Assembly: GCF_014197055.1 (NCBI RefSeq)
Contig: NZ_JACIEW010000011.1
Coordinates: forward strand, 1 to 64,000
Source of the DNA: Devosia subaequoris
GTDB lineage: Bacteria; Pseudomonadota; Alphaproteobacteria; Rhizobiales; Devosiaceae
Direction: 5' to 3'
DNA length: 64,000 nucleotides
Of this stretch, positions 52,752 to 62,187 are shown piece by piece. The stretch's first letter is position 1. Each line of letters starts with the position of its first letter. The notes beneath the pieces are model-generated. The model made no database searches, was not told where the DNA came from, and worked only from the letters and a program-made list of their open reading frames with translations. Made by a program: the position numbers and the translations under genes.

Positions 52752-53396
52752 TCAGCGTGCCGCCCATAGCAGGCCGCGCTTGAGAATGGTGCGGATCTGC
52801 GGGATCTCCAGTTCGTCAGCCGTGTGACCGAGGGAGGAGTAGAACACCCGCCCCTTGTCGTGCGTGGTGATAAAGACCACCGGCATGACCACATCCTTGC
52901 GCCAAGGATGGTGCTCGCCCGAGAACGTGGTGGTCGCCAACACGTCAACGGCGGGATCGTAATTGAGGTAGTATTGCTCGGAGGTGTGTTCGAAGCTCTC
53001 AATGCCCGCCATAATGGGGTGGTCGGAGCGGGTCACATCGACCTTGTAGGTCATGATGTTGCCCGGGTGCTGCACCCAATAGACACTGGCCGCATAGCGG
53101 AAGGGAACGCTGGCGCGGAACGTGGTGGCCAACCCCATATGATACCCGGCGAGGCCCGTGCCGGCGCGGATGGCGGCAATCAGGTTGTTCATCTTTTCGG
53201 GTGCCAGCGTGCCATCGGTGATGACCGGGACGATCAGGTCGTTGGCCCCCACATCGTCGGCGCCCAGCGTGTCGTAGTCCGGTGTAACCGTGACGGCGAA
53301 GCCTTCTTCTTCAAGCAATTGCCGCACCACATGGGCGCCGCGTTCAGGTGTGTGCAACTCCATGCCACCCCAGACCACGAGGGCTTTCTTCGTCAT
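52752..53396 (-). CDS. ThuA-like (trehalose utilisation) family protein
   Basis: Protein of 214 residues from ATG 53396 ([20 protein letters not shown]), glutamine amidotransferase-like fold of ThuA type: [50 protein letters not shown]. ThuA proteins often lie in sugar catabolic loci; in Sinorhizobium ThuAB acts in trehalose breakdown through keto-sugars, but the chemistry of this branch is not known. Its start overlaps the stop of the acyltransferase-fusion gene. Last gene of the nine-gene operon. Confidence 0.85.
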   Translation of the reverse strand: MTKKALVVWGGMELHTPERGAHVVRQLLEEEGFAVTVTPDYDTLGADDVGANDLIVPVITDGTLAPEKMNNLIAAIRAGTGLAGYHMGLATTFRASVPFRYAASVYWVQHPGNIMTYKVDVTRSDHPIMAGIESFEHTSEQYYLNYDPAVDVLATTTFSGEHHPWRKDVVMPVVFITTHDKGRVFYSSLGHTADELEIPQIRTILKRGLLWAAR

Positions 53397-55003
53397 AGTC
53401 CCAATCCTACTGCTTGAGTGCGATGGACGCCCTTGGGCACGAAAATGAAGGCGTCGTCCTCGCCCATAAGTCTTGCTGCCAGGTGAACGACAGAGAGCCA
53501 CATTTCGGTGCCCTGCAATCCCGGATCCTGGCCATCGGCGAAGGCGAAGCCTTCCTCATCTACCCAGCGTTGGCCGGCGCGCGCGATGGTGTCCCGAGCG
53601 ATCTGTTCGGCTTCGGCGCGGCGATGATCGGTCTGGGCGAGGCAGAGCAGGAGCGGGTGGATGGTGTCGAGCAGATTGCAGGCCGTATAGGTCGACCCCG
53701 AGAACCCGCCATGCTGGCGATAGTTGAGCAGTACCGAGTCGATGGCTGCTTCGGGACGCGGCACCGCTACGCCGAACTGGGCATAGGTGCCACGCGTCAG
53801 CCGATAGAAACCGTTGACCGGCTGCAGCAGCCCTTGGTCAGGCGTGGGCGCACCCCAGAGACCGGAGGTGCGGTCCTGATGGAGGGCCAGCCAACCAAAC
53901 AGCGTGTCCCTGGAATGGCCGGAGGTGAAATAGCGGGCGTTGAAATAGAGCGCAGTGCCGATGGCATCGACGGCCGCACCAGCGCCCCAAGCGCGGCTGC
54001 GCCAGGGCAGGCTTTCCAGCCATTGGCAAAGATCGGGGGCCGCCAACTCGACAGCCGAGATCGGGTATTGCGGCTGGCTGCCCAACACCTCCAGCGCATA
54101 GCCAACCGCAAGGACATTATAGAGCGCCAAGCCATCGTCGCGCATAGCCAGGCCCGGTTTGGGTGGCTGATAGGGGTCAGGGAAGAGTCCCGTTTGGGGT
54201 TCTTGCACCGCTAGCAAGCGGGCAATTGCAGCAGGAACGTCCAGCCCATCAGGGAGGCCGCCAAAGCCGGCGCCGATTTCGATGGCATCGCAGAGATGGC
54301 GAATGCTCTTGCGGCTCTCGCCATGGCTTTCGCGCGAGAGATAGTCACCCTCCACCATGTTGCGCTCGAGGATGGCCTGGTATTGCGCGGCGGCGCGGTC
54401 GCCCAGCGCCTGCAGCTGCGCGCGGGACTCGTCGCGTCGCCCACGGCCGCGGAACCGCAGCACCTTGGCCGGAACACCGCCGACGATGGCCATCTCCGGC
54501 ACGTCCTTGCTGACCACTGCGCCCGCGGCAATCACCGCGCCCCGGCCAATAGTGACGCCATCGACCACCACGGCGTTGGCGCCAATCCAGACATCATCCC
54601 CGATGGTGATGCCAAGCGTCTCGTGCTTCTGGCGGTAGATCGGGGTATCGGGATCATCATAGCCGTGATTGAAGCCAACCAGCGACACGTGGCTGGCAAT
54701 GCGCACCCCATCGCCACAGGTCACCTTGCCCGAGATCATGGCATGGGGATTGACCGTGCAATGGGCACCGAAGACGACCTCGCCACGCACCAGCGCGTGG
54801 CCGGCGATCCAGCTCTGCTCTCCCAGCACCAGCCTTGTGGTGAAAATGGCGGCATCGGCGGCGACATAGGCGGTGGAGTGGAACTGGGCCCCTGCCCGCT
54901 CGCCAAGCTCGGCCTGTCGTGCCCGGTGTTCGGCGCTATTGACGTCCTCGGAGGTGCGATCCCAGGTGAGATATTGCAGGCGTTGGTGCTGCCAGTCGTT
55001 CAT
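53393..55003 (-). CDS. hexapeptide acyltransferase fused to an alpha/alpha-toroid domain
   Basis: Protein of 536 residues with two parts. Residues 35-200 are a left-handed beta-helix acetyltransferase of the maltose/galactoside type, with VGFNHGYDD (candidate catalytic His), [30 protein letters not shown] in type, and [10 protein letters not shown]. Residues 225-536 are a run of helices with [28 protein letters not shown] and [21 protein letters not shown], the pattern of an (alpha/alpha)6 toroid. I do not know this fusion as a named family. Overlaps the genes on both sides. It probably works on a sugar or its acetylated form taken up by the operon transporter (inference). Confidence 0.72.
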   Translation of the reverse strand: MNDWQHQRLQYLTWDRTSEDVNSAEHRARQAELGERAGAQFHSTAYVAADAAIFTTRLVLGEQSWIAGHALVRGEVVFGAHCTVNPHAMISGKVTCGDGVRIASHVSLVGFNHGYDDPDTPIYRQKHETLGITIGDDVWIGANAVVVDGVTIGRGAVIAAGAVVSKDVPEMAIVGGVPAKVLRFRGRGRRDESRAQLQALGDRAAAQYQAILERNMVEGDYLSRESHGESRKSIRHLCDAIEIGAGFGGLPDGLDVPAAIARLLAVQEPQTGLFPDPYQPPKPGLAMRDDGLALYNVLAVGYALEVLGSQPQYPISAVELAAPDLCQWLESLPWRSRAWGAGAAVDAIGTALYFNARYFTSGHSRDTLFGWLALHQDRTSGLWGAPTPDQGLLQPVNGFYRLTRGTYAQFGVAVPRPEAAIDSVLLNYRQHGGFSGSTYTACNLLDTIHPLLLCLAQTDHRRAEAEQIARDTIARAGQRWVDEEGFAFADGQDPGLQGTEMWLSVVHLAARLMGEDDAFIFVPKGVHRTQAVGLGL

Positions 55004-56010
55004 CAGGCCAGACGCTCCAAAAGCTCCGGTGCTATCTCGTAGAGCATGGGCTCGCCGCGAACGAAGCGCTCAATCTCTTCCACCGCCATCAGGCCCAGAC
55101 GCGCCCGCTCGGTGCCGATAGCTCCGGCAACATGGGGTGTGAGAAAGACATTGGGCAGGCTGAAGAAGGGCGAACTGGCCGGGGGCACTTCGGGGTCGGT
55201 CACGTCGATAACGGCATGAATGCGCCCGGTCTGCAACTCGGCCAACAGTGCCTCTTCTTCGACCAGCGCACCGCGCGCCGTATTGATGAACGCCGCTCCA
55301 TCCTGCATCAACTTGAGCTGGCTCGACCCAATCATGCCCCTGGTGGAGGGCAGGGACGGCGCGTGCACCGAGACAACATCGGAACGGACCATGAGGGCGT
55401 CAAGATCGACCAGTTCGGCCTGCTGCGCGATCGGATCGTCGGGCTGCACGAAAGGATCGTAGAGCAACACGTTGAGGTCAAAACCGGCAAGCAGGGCTGC
55501 AACGCGGCGCCCGATGCGCGAGGCGCCGACCAGTCCCACGGTGCGACGGAAATTTCCTATGGGCTGGTCCATCAACCGATAGGCACTGCGGCGGGTGGGG
55601 TCGTTGCGATAAAGATCGCGCAATTCGAACACACGCTTATTGGCAAACAGAATCGCCGCCAAGGTGAACTCGGCCACCGGCACCGCATTGGCTTCCGCAG
55701 CATGGGTGACACGAATCCCCGACGCATAGGCGGTGGGATCAACCGTATATTTGACCGTGCCGGCGGCATGGGCAATCAGCTTGAGGCGCGGCGCGGCGCG
55801 TAATACATCGGGGGTCAGCATGGGGCAGCCCCAGCCGGTTACCAATACGTCGGCATCGGCCAGCAGCGCTTTGTCCTGCGGTGCGGAAAAGCCGGATAGC
55901 GGAGTGCGCGTGAGAATGTCACAGCTTCGCCCCAAGCGTTCCACGGTCTCGTCTTCGAAGACATGTGCGGTCTTTTGAGGGTTTAGCGCAAAGATGAGTT
56001 TTGGCCGCAT
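55003..56010 (-). CDS. D-2-hydroxyacid dehydrogenase family protein
   Basis: NAD(P)-dependent oxidoreductase of 335 residues. N-terminal substrate domain, then Rossmann motif [13 protein letters not shown], and the catalytic residues Arg ([14 protein letters not shown]), Glu and His ([18 protein letters not shown]) in family order. Substrates of the family are alpha-hydroxy or alpha-keto acids, for example sugar-acid keto forms. The start overlaps the stop of the DUF2264 gene (TGATG), and its stop overlaps the acyltransferase start in the same way. Confidence 0.9.
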   Translation of the reverse strand: MRPKLIFALNPQKTAHVFEDETVERLGRSCDILTRTPLSGFSAPQDKALLADADVLVTGWGCPMLTPDVLRAAPRLKLIAHAAGTVKYTVDPTAYASGIRVTHAAEANAVPVAEFTLAAILFANKRVFELRDLYRNDPTRRSAYRLMDQPIGNFRRTVGLVGASRIGRRVAALLAGFDLNVLLYDPFVQPDDPIAQQAELVDLDALMVRSDVVSVHAPSLPSTRGMIGSSQLKLMQDGAAFINTARGALVEEEALLAELQTGRIHAVIDVTDPEVPPASSPFFSLPNVFLTPHVAGAIGTERARLGLMAVEEIERFVRGEPMLYEIAPELLERLA

Positions 56011-57863
56011 CAGAACCGCTCCGGCACTAGTATCGCACTGACATCGATGCCCTCGCGTGCGAACAGGGCCTCAAGTGCGGCGAGGTCGGGGGCGTGGGGC
56101 GGGTTGGCCAGTGCCCCGTCCGCCTCTTCGCCAGCCGGCAGCGCCATGGCAGCGGTCGTCAAAACTGTCGTTCCGGCCGGAATTTCACCGCGCAACTGGG
56201 GTACGATAGTCTTGGAGGCAACAAGGTTGGTGTTGGGCAGCGCCCTGAAGGCCCGGCCTTCGCGCTGACCGCCAAGGTCGAGGATGGCACTGACATCGCT
56301 TGCCGAGCGCGCTTCGCCCCGGCCCGGCGCATCGACATAGGTGTCGGCATTGAGATCGGCGCGCGCGATGGCGAAGCCACCTTCTGTGCCATGCAAGGCG
56401 CGCGGCGTGGTGATGCGGTGGACGCGGATATGCCAGTGGTGGGCTGGCACCAGCCAGGTTTCGACCGTGACATCGCTCCAGGGCTTCCAGCGCGCAAACA
56501 GGCAGTTTTCCGCAACTTGGACTGTCTCATTGGTCTCACGCACCCGATAGTGGCGGCCGTCATCACTCAGCGCCAGGGCGCCATCGAAGGCCCCCTGGTG
56601 ATAGCTGCGCTCATCGACCTCGACGGAAAAGCCGTAACGAGAGGAATAGGCGAATTTGGCGTATTTTTCCGTGCCATGCCGCATCTGCCAATTCTGCTGA
56701 CCGCTCGAAAGGGCCACGACATTGCCGGGGGAGTGCTGCATGATCATGCCGGGATGCTTGAGCGGAACGGGCTTTGCGTCGAACCCGGCCGCTTCTTCCC
56801 TGGCCGTCCAGAACGGATGGTCCGCCGGCAAGGCCAGTGGCAGGAAGGCCTTGAGCGCCCAATAGGGCGAGCCGGCCGAATTATAGCTCTCGGACATGAA
56901 GAGGTTGGGATAGCCATAGCCGATGGAGAGCACACCATTGCCATGGGCTATGGGCTTCTCGGCCCACCAGCGCAGGTGGCGCAGGAAGTGTCCCTTGATC
57001 TTGCCCCAGGGCAGGGCCTCGAGGTCGGCGAAAGCCAGCGCGCCCCAGAAGCCGCCGCATGCGAAGCGATAGGTCAGGCTCCGGCCGAATGCCAAGGTGC
57101 CGCCGTCTTCATCGAACCAGTGCTGAATGTCCTTGGCAAACAGGGTCGCACGCTCTTGGTAGGCAGCAACGCGTTTTTCGTCGCCCCTAGCGAGCTTGGC
57201 ATAGATCAGGCCGTAGAAGTGCATGGCGAAGGGGATGTAGTGGTCGATGCGCCGTACGTTGCCGTCGCGATACCAGCCGTCCCCAAGATAGAAGCCGTCC
57301 AGCTCTTCGAGATATTTTTCGGTCAGGGCGCGATCGAAGTCGACGCCGCATTCTTCCAGGCCCAGATCGACCAGGATGCGGAAGAACTTCCAGTTATTGT
57401 CGGCATAGTCGAACTGGCGAGCGTGCTTGAGATAGGCCGCCAGATTATCTTTTGCCGTTTGTGGCAGCGGCTCCCAGACAAGATGCGGCACCATGCGCAT
57501 CGTAAAACCAATGGCCGCCAGTTCGACCATGCGCTGGTCGGTGGAATTGACCTGCCCCCAATATTCGGGGTGATCGGGGTCGGTGCCGTTGGCGAGACCC
57601 TGACGATAAAGCTCCCAATGCTCGAAATCGCCACCACCGGCGGCCAGCGGGGTCAGGCCCCAGAGCGGGCGGGCGAAACCTTCGAGATCGGCGGCAGCAC
57701 GGTCGAAATGGGCCCCTGCCCCATCGAGCCGGACGCGGGCCCCGCCTTGTGAGAAATAGGGAAGCAGCGGATTAAAAAGATCGCGCAGGCCCTTTTCGAC
57801 GTCAGCGCGGGAGTGGAGCGGATTGCCAAACAGCGGATTGGCGGTGGCCGGGTCATAGGTCAT
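56010..57863 (-). CDS. DUF2264 family protein
   Basis: Protein of 617 residues with no signal peptide. It has the DUF2264 pattern of an (alpha/alpha) helical N-terminal domain: LWGLTPLAAGGGDFEHWELY, WGQVNSTDQRMVELAAIGF, NNWKFFRILVDLGL, HYIPFAMHFYGLIYAKLA, followed by a beta-rich C-terminal domain (from about 385). This resembles glycoside hydrolases or lyases of the heparinase / GH88-105 kind, but no family activity is established to my knowledge. It is likely to act on a sugar chain inside the cell. It is immediately adjacent to the ABC gene (0 bases). Confidence 0.85.
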   Translation of the reverse strand: MTYDPATANPLFGNPLHSRADVEKGLRDLFNPLLPYFSQGGARVRLDGAGAHFDRAAADLEGFARPLWGLTPLAAGGGDFEHWELYRQGLANGTDPDHPEYWGQVNSTDQRMVELAAIGFTMRMVPHLVWEPLPQTAKDNLAAYLKHARQFDYADNNWKFFRILVDLGLEECGVDFDRALTEKYLEELDGFYLGDGWYRDGNVRRIDHYIPFAMHFYGLIYAKLARGDEKRVAAYQERATLFAKDIQHWFDEDGGTLAFGRSLTYRFACGGFWGALAFADLEALPWGKIKGHFLRHLRWWAEKPIAHGNGVLSIGYGYPNLFMSESYNSAGSPYWALKAFLPLALPADHPFWTAREEAAGFDAKPVPLKHPGMIMQHSPGNVVALSSGQQNWQMRHGTEKYAKFAYSSRYGFSVEVDERSYHQGAFDGALALSDDGRHYRVRETNETVQVAENCLFARWKPWSDVTVETWLVPAHHWHIRVHRITTPRALHGTEGGFAIARADLNADTYVDAPGRGEARSASDVSAILDLGGQREGRAFRALPNTNLVASKTIVPQLRGEIPAGTTVLTTAAMALPAGEEADGALANPPHAPDLAALEALFAREGIDVSAILVPERF

Positions 57864-58895
57864 TTATGCGATAGCCCTTTGCGGCGCGTCATAGGCACCG
57901 GTCAGTTCAAGTGTTTCGGCAAAATGGCAGGCCGCCTGCTGGGCCGTACCGTTGACAGGACGCAGGGCCGGCTTTTCGCTGCGGCAGCGGTCCTGGGCAT
58001 ATTTGCAGCGGGTGTGGAACGGGCAGCCCTGCGGGCGATTGCCGAGAAAGGGAATTTCACCCTGGAGTTCGGCTCGCTGGCCCTTGCGCCGGGTCGGGTC
58101 GGCAATGGGCAGGGCCTCAAGCAGCACCTCAGTGTATGGATGGCGGGGACGCTCGAACAATGCTTCGGTCGGGGCGCTCTCAACCACATGACCGAGATAC
58201 ATCACCACTACGCGGTCAGCGATGTAGTTCACCACGCCCAGGTCGTGGCTGATGAAGATATAGGTCAGTCCGAAATCGGCCTTGAGGTCTTCGAGCAGGT
58301 TAAGGATCTGCGCCTGAATCGAGACATCGAGTGCCGAGACGGCTTCGTCGGCAATTACCAGCTTGGGATCGAGTATCAGGGCGCGGGCAATGCCGATGCG
58401 CTGACGCTGTCCGCCGGAAAAGGCGTGGGGGAACCGCTGCAACGCATCGCGCGGGATGCCGACCTTCTCGAGGGTCGAGATGACGCGCTGCTCCAGTTCG
58501 GCGCCGCGCGCAATCTTGTGGATGCGCAACGGCTCGGCAACGAGATCGAACACACGCAGATAGGGATTGAGCGAGGACATCGGATCCTGAAAGATCATGC
58601 GGATATCCTGCCGCCATGGCTTCAACTCGCGCTTCGGGAGGCTCGACAACTCAATGGTCTTGCCCGGCTCAGGCCTATAGCTGACACGGCCGCTGGTCGG
58701 ATCGAGGGCCCGGACGATGCAGCGACCGAGCGTGGTCTTGCCGCACCCGCTCTCGCCTACGATGGCCAGAGTCTCGCCCTTCTCCACCTCGAGGTTGATA
58801 TCGACCAGCGCATCGAGCGAAATGGTATCGCCAAACATGCCGGAACGCATGGTGAAGGTCTTGGTAAGGTTCTCAATTTCGAGCAAGGCGGTCAT
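57864..58895 (-). CDS. peptide/oligosaccharide-type ABC transporter ATP-binding protein (DppF-like)
   Basis: Protein of 343 residues with Walker A GESGCGKTT, signature FSGGQRQRIGIARAL, Walker B VIADEAVSALD, and the C-terminal oligopeptide-type extension with four cysteines (CPFHTRCKYAQDRCRS), which can hold an Fe-S cluster in relatives. Overlaps the second ATPase gene by 4 bases. Pairs with the DppD-like ATPase to drive the importer. Confidence 0.92.
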   Translation of the reverse strand: MTALLEIENLTKTFTMRSGMFGDTISLDALVDINLEVEKGETLAIVGESGCGKTTLGRCIVRALDPTSGRVSYRPEPGKTIELSSLPKRELKPWRQDIRMIFQDPMSSLNPYLRVFDLVAEPLRIHKIARGAELEQRVISTLEKVGIPRDALQRFPHAFSGGQRQRIGIARALILDPKLVIADEAVSALDVSIQAQILNLLEDLKADFGLTYIFISHDLGVVNYIADRVVVMYLGHVVESAPTEALFERPRHPYTEVLLEALPIADPTRRKGQRAELQGEIPFLGNRPQGCPFHTRCKYAQDRCRSEKPALRPVNGTAQQAACHFAETLELTGAYDAPQRAIA

Positions 58896-59974
58896 GTGCG
58901 ATCTCCCTGGTAGGCATTGGGGGTGCCTTCAACCTGGGGCTGAATGAGGCCATCGACACGCGGCGCTTCCGGGTCGGTAAGGAGATGGCAACGTGCCCAA
59001 TGGTTCTCGCTTGTACCGGTAGGTCCCGGGCGCACCGACGCGCACGGTTCGAACGCGTGCGGACAACGCGTGGTGAACGCGCACCCGCTGGGCCGGTTCT
59101 TCGGCGAAGGCACACTACCCTGAATGGGATTGAGGCGCTGCCGGTCGGCGTGACGGGTCATGCGCGGGATCGAACTCATCAGCGCGCGGGTGTAGGGGTG
59201 CTGTGGCGACTTGAAGACTTCGAAGACATCGCCCTGCTCCACGACGTCGCCGAGATACATGACCGCGACCTCGTCGGCGATCTCGGCAACTACGCCCAGA
59301 TCGTGCGTGATGAACAGCATCGCCATGCCGAACTCATCGCGGAGAGAGCGCAAGAGATCGAGTATCTGAGCCTGCGTCGTCACATCGAGCGCGGTGGTCG
59401 GCTCATCGGCGATCAACAGATCCGGCTTGCAGGCCAATGCCATGGCGATCATGGCGCGCTGGCGAAGGCCGCCCGAGAGCTGGAACGGATAGGCATCTGC
59501 ACGCTGGCGGGCGCCGGGGACACCTACCTGCTCAAGCAGCTCGATCGTGCGGGCGCGCGCGCCCTTCTTGTCCAGGTTCTCGTGCAACAGGATCATCTCG
59601 TCGATCTGCGCACCGATGGTGTGCACCGGCGACAATGAGCTCATCGGCTCCTGAAAGATCATCGAGATCTTGTTGCCGCGGATCGACCGCATGGCGGTGC
59701 TGTCCGGTTTCAACGTCGCGATGTCGGTTGTCTCGCCATCACCGGGCGAGAACAGGATGCGACCAGAGGGAATGCGGGCATTCTTGTCGAGCAGCCGCAG
59801 GATGGTACGGGCGGTGACGGATTTCCCGCAGCCGCTTTCTCCCACCAGGGCCAGCGTCTTGCCGCGCGTGAGGGTAAAGTCGACCTGGCGAACTGCCTCG
59901 ATGTCGGCTTCGTCGGGGGACGAGAAGACGATACTGACGTCTTCCATCCGCAACAGGGTCTTGTCATTTGCCAT
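58892..59974 (-). CDS. peptide/oligosaccharide-type ABC transporter ATP-binding protein (DppD-like)
   Basis: Protein of 360 residues from ATG 59974 ([10 protein letters not shown]); ATG 59992 would add six. Walker [10 protein letters not shown], signature [15 protein letters not shown], Walker [13 protein letters not shown], and the C-terminal cysteine motif [14 protein letters not shown]. It starts inside the 3' end of the permease gene (11-base overlap), consistent with coupling. Confidence 0.92.
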   Translation of the reverse strand: MANDKTLLRMEDVSIVFSSPDEADIEAVRQVDFTLTRGKTLALVGESGCGKSVTARTILRLLDKNARIPSGRILFSPGDGETTDIATLKPDSTAMRSIRGNKISMIFQEPMSSLSPVHTIGAQIDEMILLHENLDKKGARARTIELLEQVGVPGARQRADAYPFQLSGGLRQRAMIAMALACKPDLLIADEPTTALDVTTQAQILDLLRSLRDEFGMAMLFITHDLGVVAEIADEVAVMYLGDVVEQGDVFEVFKSPQHPYTRALMSSIPRMTRHADRQRLNPIQGSVPSPKNRPSGCAFTTRCPHAFEPCASVRPGPTGTSENHWARCHLLTDPEAPRVDGLIQPQVEGTPNAYQGDRT

Positions 59975-61121
59975 ATGGGTCTGCGGCGTCACGTAGGCCG
60001 TCTCCTAGAAAATTCATGGCAAGGATCGCCACCACGACGACCACGCCGGGTGCCAGAAGCCAGGGGGCGCTGGCGAGCGTACGGATGTTCTGTGCTTCCT
60101 GCAGCAGCGTCCCCCAGCTCACGATTGGCGCCTGGAGGCCGAGTCCGAGGAACGAAAGTGCCGTCTCCGCAAGGATCATGCCGGGAATGGCGAGCGTCGT
60201 TGCGGCGATGATGTGGCTCATGAAGCTGGGCACCATGTGCCGGACGATCACGCGATAGTCCGAGGCGCCATCAAGCTGGGCCGCGGTCACGAAATCCTCT
60301 GTCCTGAGGGCAAGGAAGCGACCGCGCACTACCCGTGCCAACTCTGTCCAGCCGAGAAGCGAAAGGATTACGGTGATGGCGAAGTAGTTCTGAAGCGCCG
60401 ACCAGTCCTGCGGCAACGCTGCCGCCAGGCCCAGCCACAAGGGAATGGTCGGCAACGAGCGAATGAACTCGATCGTTCGCTGCACGGCTGAGTCGAACCA
60501 TCCGCCATAATAGCCGGAAAAGCCGCCGATGATGACGCCGAAGATGAGGCTGAGCACAACACCGACAAGACCGATGGACAACGAAATTCTCGTGCCGTGT
60601 ATCAAGCGGCTAAGCTGATCGCGGCCAAGCCGATCCGCGCCGATGACATAGAGAGGGGCCCGTGGCTCGATGGTGCCGAACAGCTTATGGGTCATCGGGA
60701 TGATGCCAAACAGCATGTAAGGCTCGGATTCGACGAACAGACCGAGGGGGTGGCGCACTTCCTCATCGATGGTGAAGACGCGCCGCATCGCCTGAGGGTC
60801 AATCTCGGTCTTGTAGCCGTTGACGTATGGCCCCCACGTCCAGCTGCCGTCTTCTTCGACGAAGACGAACTCGATGCCCTGCGGCGGCGCGTAGGTGTAG
60901 CGCGGATTGTAGTCGCCCGGATCGAACGGCGCGAAGAACTCTGCCAGCAGTGCCACAATGTAGAACGCCACGACAATCCACAGGCTCACAAGAGCGAGTT
61001 GATGCTGCTTGAAGCGGCGCCAGGTCATCGCAAATTGGGACTCACGCCCGGATAGCGCGAAGTTGCCAGTCTTGGGCTGTGCCACCGGCTTGGTCAGGTT
61101 CTGGGTATCAATGGTCGCCAT
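59964..61121 (-). CDS. ABC transporter permease (DppC-like) with long periplasmic insert
   Basis: Protein of 385 residues from ATG 61121 (MATIDTQNLTKP), GGAGGG 8 bases upstream. A hydrophilic N-terminus is followed by membrane helix 1 (LVSLWIVVAFYIVALLAEFF), then about 95 residues between helix 1 and the conserved GADRLGRDQLSRL block. That loop (EEDGSWTWGPYVNGY, EIDPQAMRRVFTI) is far longer than in E. coli DppC (total about 300). EAA loop AAQLDGASDYRVIVRHMVPSF. The gap to the upstream permease is 2 bases. Confidence 0.9.
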   Translation of the reverse strand: MATIDTQNLTKPVAQPKTGNFALSGRESQFAMTWRRFKQHQLALVSLWIVVAFYIVALLAEFFAPFDPGDYNPRYTYAPPQGIEFVFVEEDGSWTWGPYVNGYKTEIDPQAMRRVFTIDEEVRHPLGLFVESEPYMLFGIIPMTHKLFGTIEPRAPLYVIGADRLGRDQLSRLIHGTRISLSIGLVGVVLSLIFGVIIGGFSGYYGGWFDSAVQRTIEFIRSLPTIPLWLGLAAALPQDWSALQNYFAITVILSLLGWTELARVVRGRFLALRTEDFVTAAQLDGASDYRVIVRHMVPSFMSHIIAATTLAIPGMILAETALSFLGLGLQAPIVSWGTLLQEAQNIRTLASAPWLLAPGVVVVVAILAMNFLGDGLRDAADPYGK

Positions 61122-61123
61122 GA

Positions 61124-62113
61124 TCACATCCCTCCGTGGCGGATGCGTGGATCGATCCAGGCCAGGATCAGGTCGGATAGCAACGTCCCGAGGATCGTGA
61201 GAATGCCGAGCAGAAGGATGATGGCGCCCGCGAGATACATGTCCTGCGTGGTCAAAGAGCGCAGCAGCAATGGGCCGGCTGTCGGCAAATTCATTACCGC
61301 CGACACCACGACCGAGCTGGAAACGAGGGTGGGCAGCAGCCAGCCAATGGTTGAAACCAGCGGATTGAGGGCCACTCGCACCGGATATTTCAGCACGACG
61401 CGCCATTCCGGCAACCCTTTGGCCCGCGCCGTGACGACGTAGGGCTTGCTCAATTCGTCCAGAAGATTGGCGCGCATCACGCGGATAAGCTGCGCAGTGC
61501 CCGCCGTGGCCAGGACCAGGATCGGCGCCCAGGCGCGAGACAGGAAGTCGAGCAGTTTTTCAAGGCTCCAGGGGCTGTTCGCCAGTTCCGGCGAATAAAG
61601 GCCACCAAGGGTCTGACCGAAGTAGACATACCACAGGTACATGAGCACCAGGGCGAACAGAAAATTGGGGATGGCGAGTCCGATAAATCCGCCGATGGTG
61701 GCGAGATAGTCGCCGAGGGAATATTTGCGCACCGCGGCGTAGACCCCGATCGGCAAAGCCACGAGCCACATCACCAGGACGGCCAAACCCTCGAGAAGCA
61801 CGGAATTGCCCATGCGACCCCAGATGAGTTCAGAGACGGGCGCGCTCCATTCGAAGCTCTCACCGAAATCACCCTGCAAGATTCCGCCGATCCACTTGAA
61901 ATACTGGACAATAAACGGTTGGCCCAGTCCGTAGCGCTGGCGCAGGGCCTCAATCGTCGCCGGGTCGATACGATCGCCGGCAGCGCTCAACTGAGCCACG
62001 TAGCTGGTGAGATAATCGCCCGGTGGCAATTGGATGATTGCGAAGGCGACAAAGGAGACGGCCCAGATGGTCAATACCATCGCAATGAGCCGCCGAACAA
62101 GAAAGCCGAGCAT
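61124..62113 (-). CDS. ABC transporter permease (DppB-like)
   Basis: Protein of 329 residues starting MLGFLVRRLIAMVLTIWAVSF at ATG 62113, the usual DppB N-terminus; a frame upstream to 62155 is not needed. Six membrane helices and EAA loop YVVTARAKGLPEWRVVLKYPVRVALNPL. Follows the binding-protein gene by 74 bases that contain a hairpin-like GCGGCAATCGCCGCGG stretch (near 62148-62165), a possible attenuating structure after the binding protein gene. Confidence 0.92.
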   Translation of the reverse strand: MLGFLVRRLIAMVLTIWAVSFVAFAIIQLPPGDYLTSYVAQLSAAGDRIDPATIEALRQRYGLGQPFIVQYFKWIGGILQGDFGESFEWSAPVSELIWGRMGNSVLLEGLAVLVMWLVALPIGVYAAVRKYSLGDYLATIGGFIGLAIPNFLFALVLMYLWYVYFGQTLGGLYSPELANSPWSLEKLLDFLSRAWAPILVLATAGTAQLIRVMRANLLDELSKPYVVTARAKGLPEWRVVLKYPVRVALNPLVSTIGWLLPTLVSSSVVVSAVMNLPTAGPLLLRSLTTQDMYLAGAIILLLGILTILGTLLSDLILAWIDPRIRHGGM

Positions 62114-62187
62114 AGTGGCTAACTCCGGAACCGGTTGGAGGCGCTTCCGCGGCAATCGCCGCGGAAGCTGAAGTGATGTGACGGGGC

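Noticed and set aside
56094-57752. 552-residue open frame on the plus strand
   Set aside because: Antisense to the DUF2264 gene, which fits its family along its whole length.
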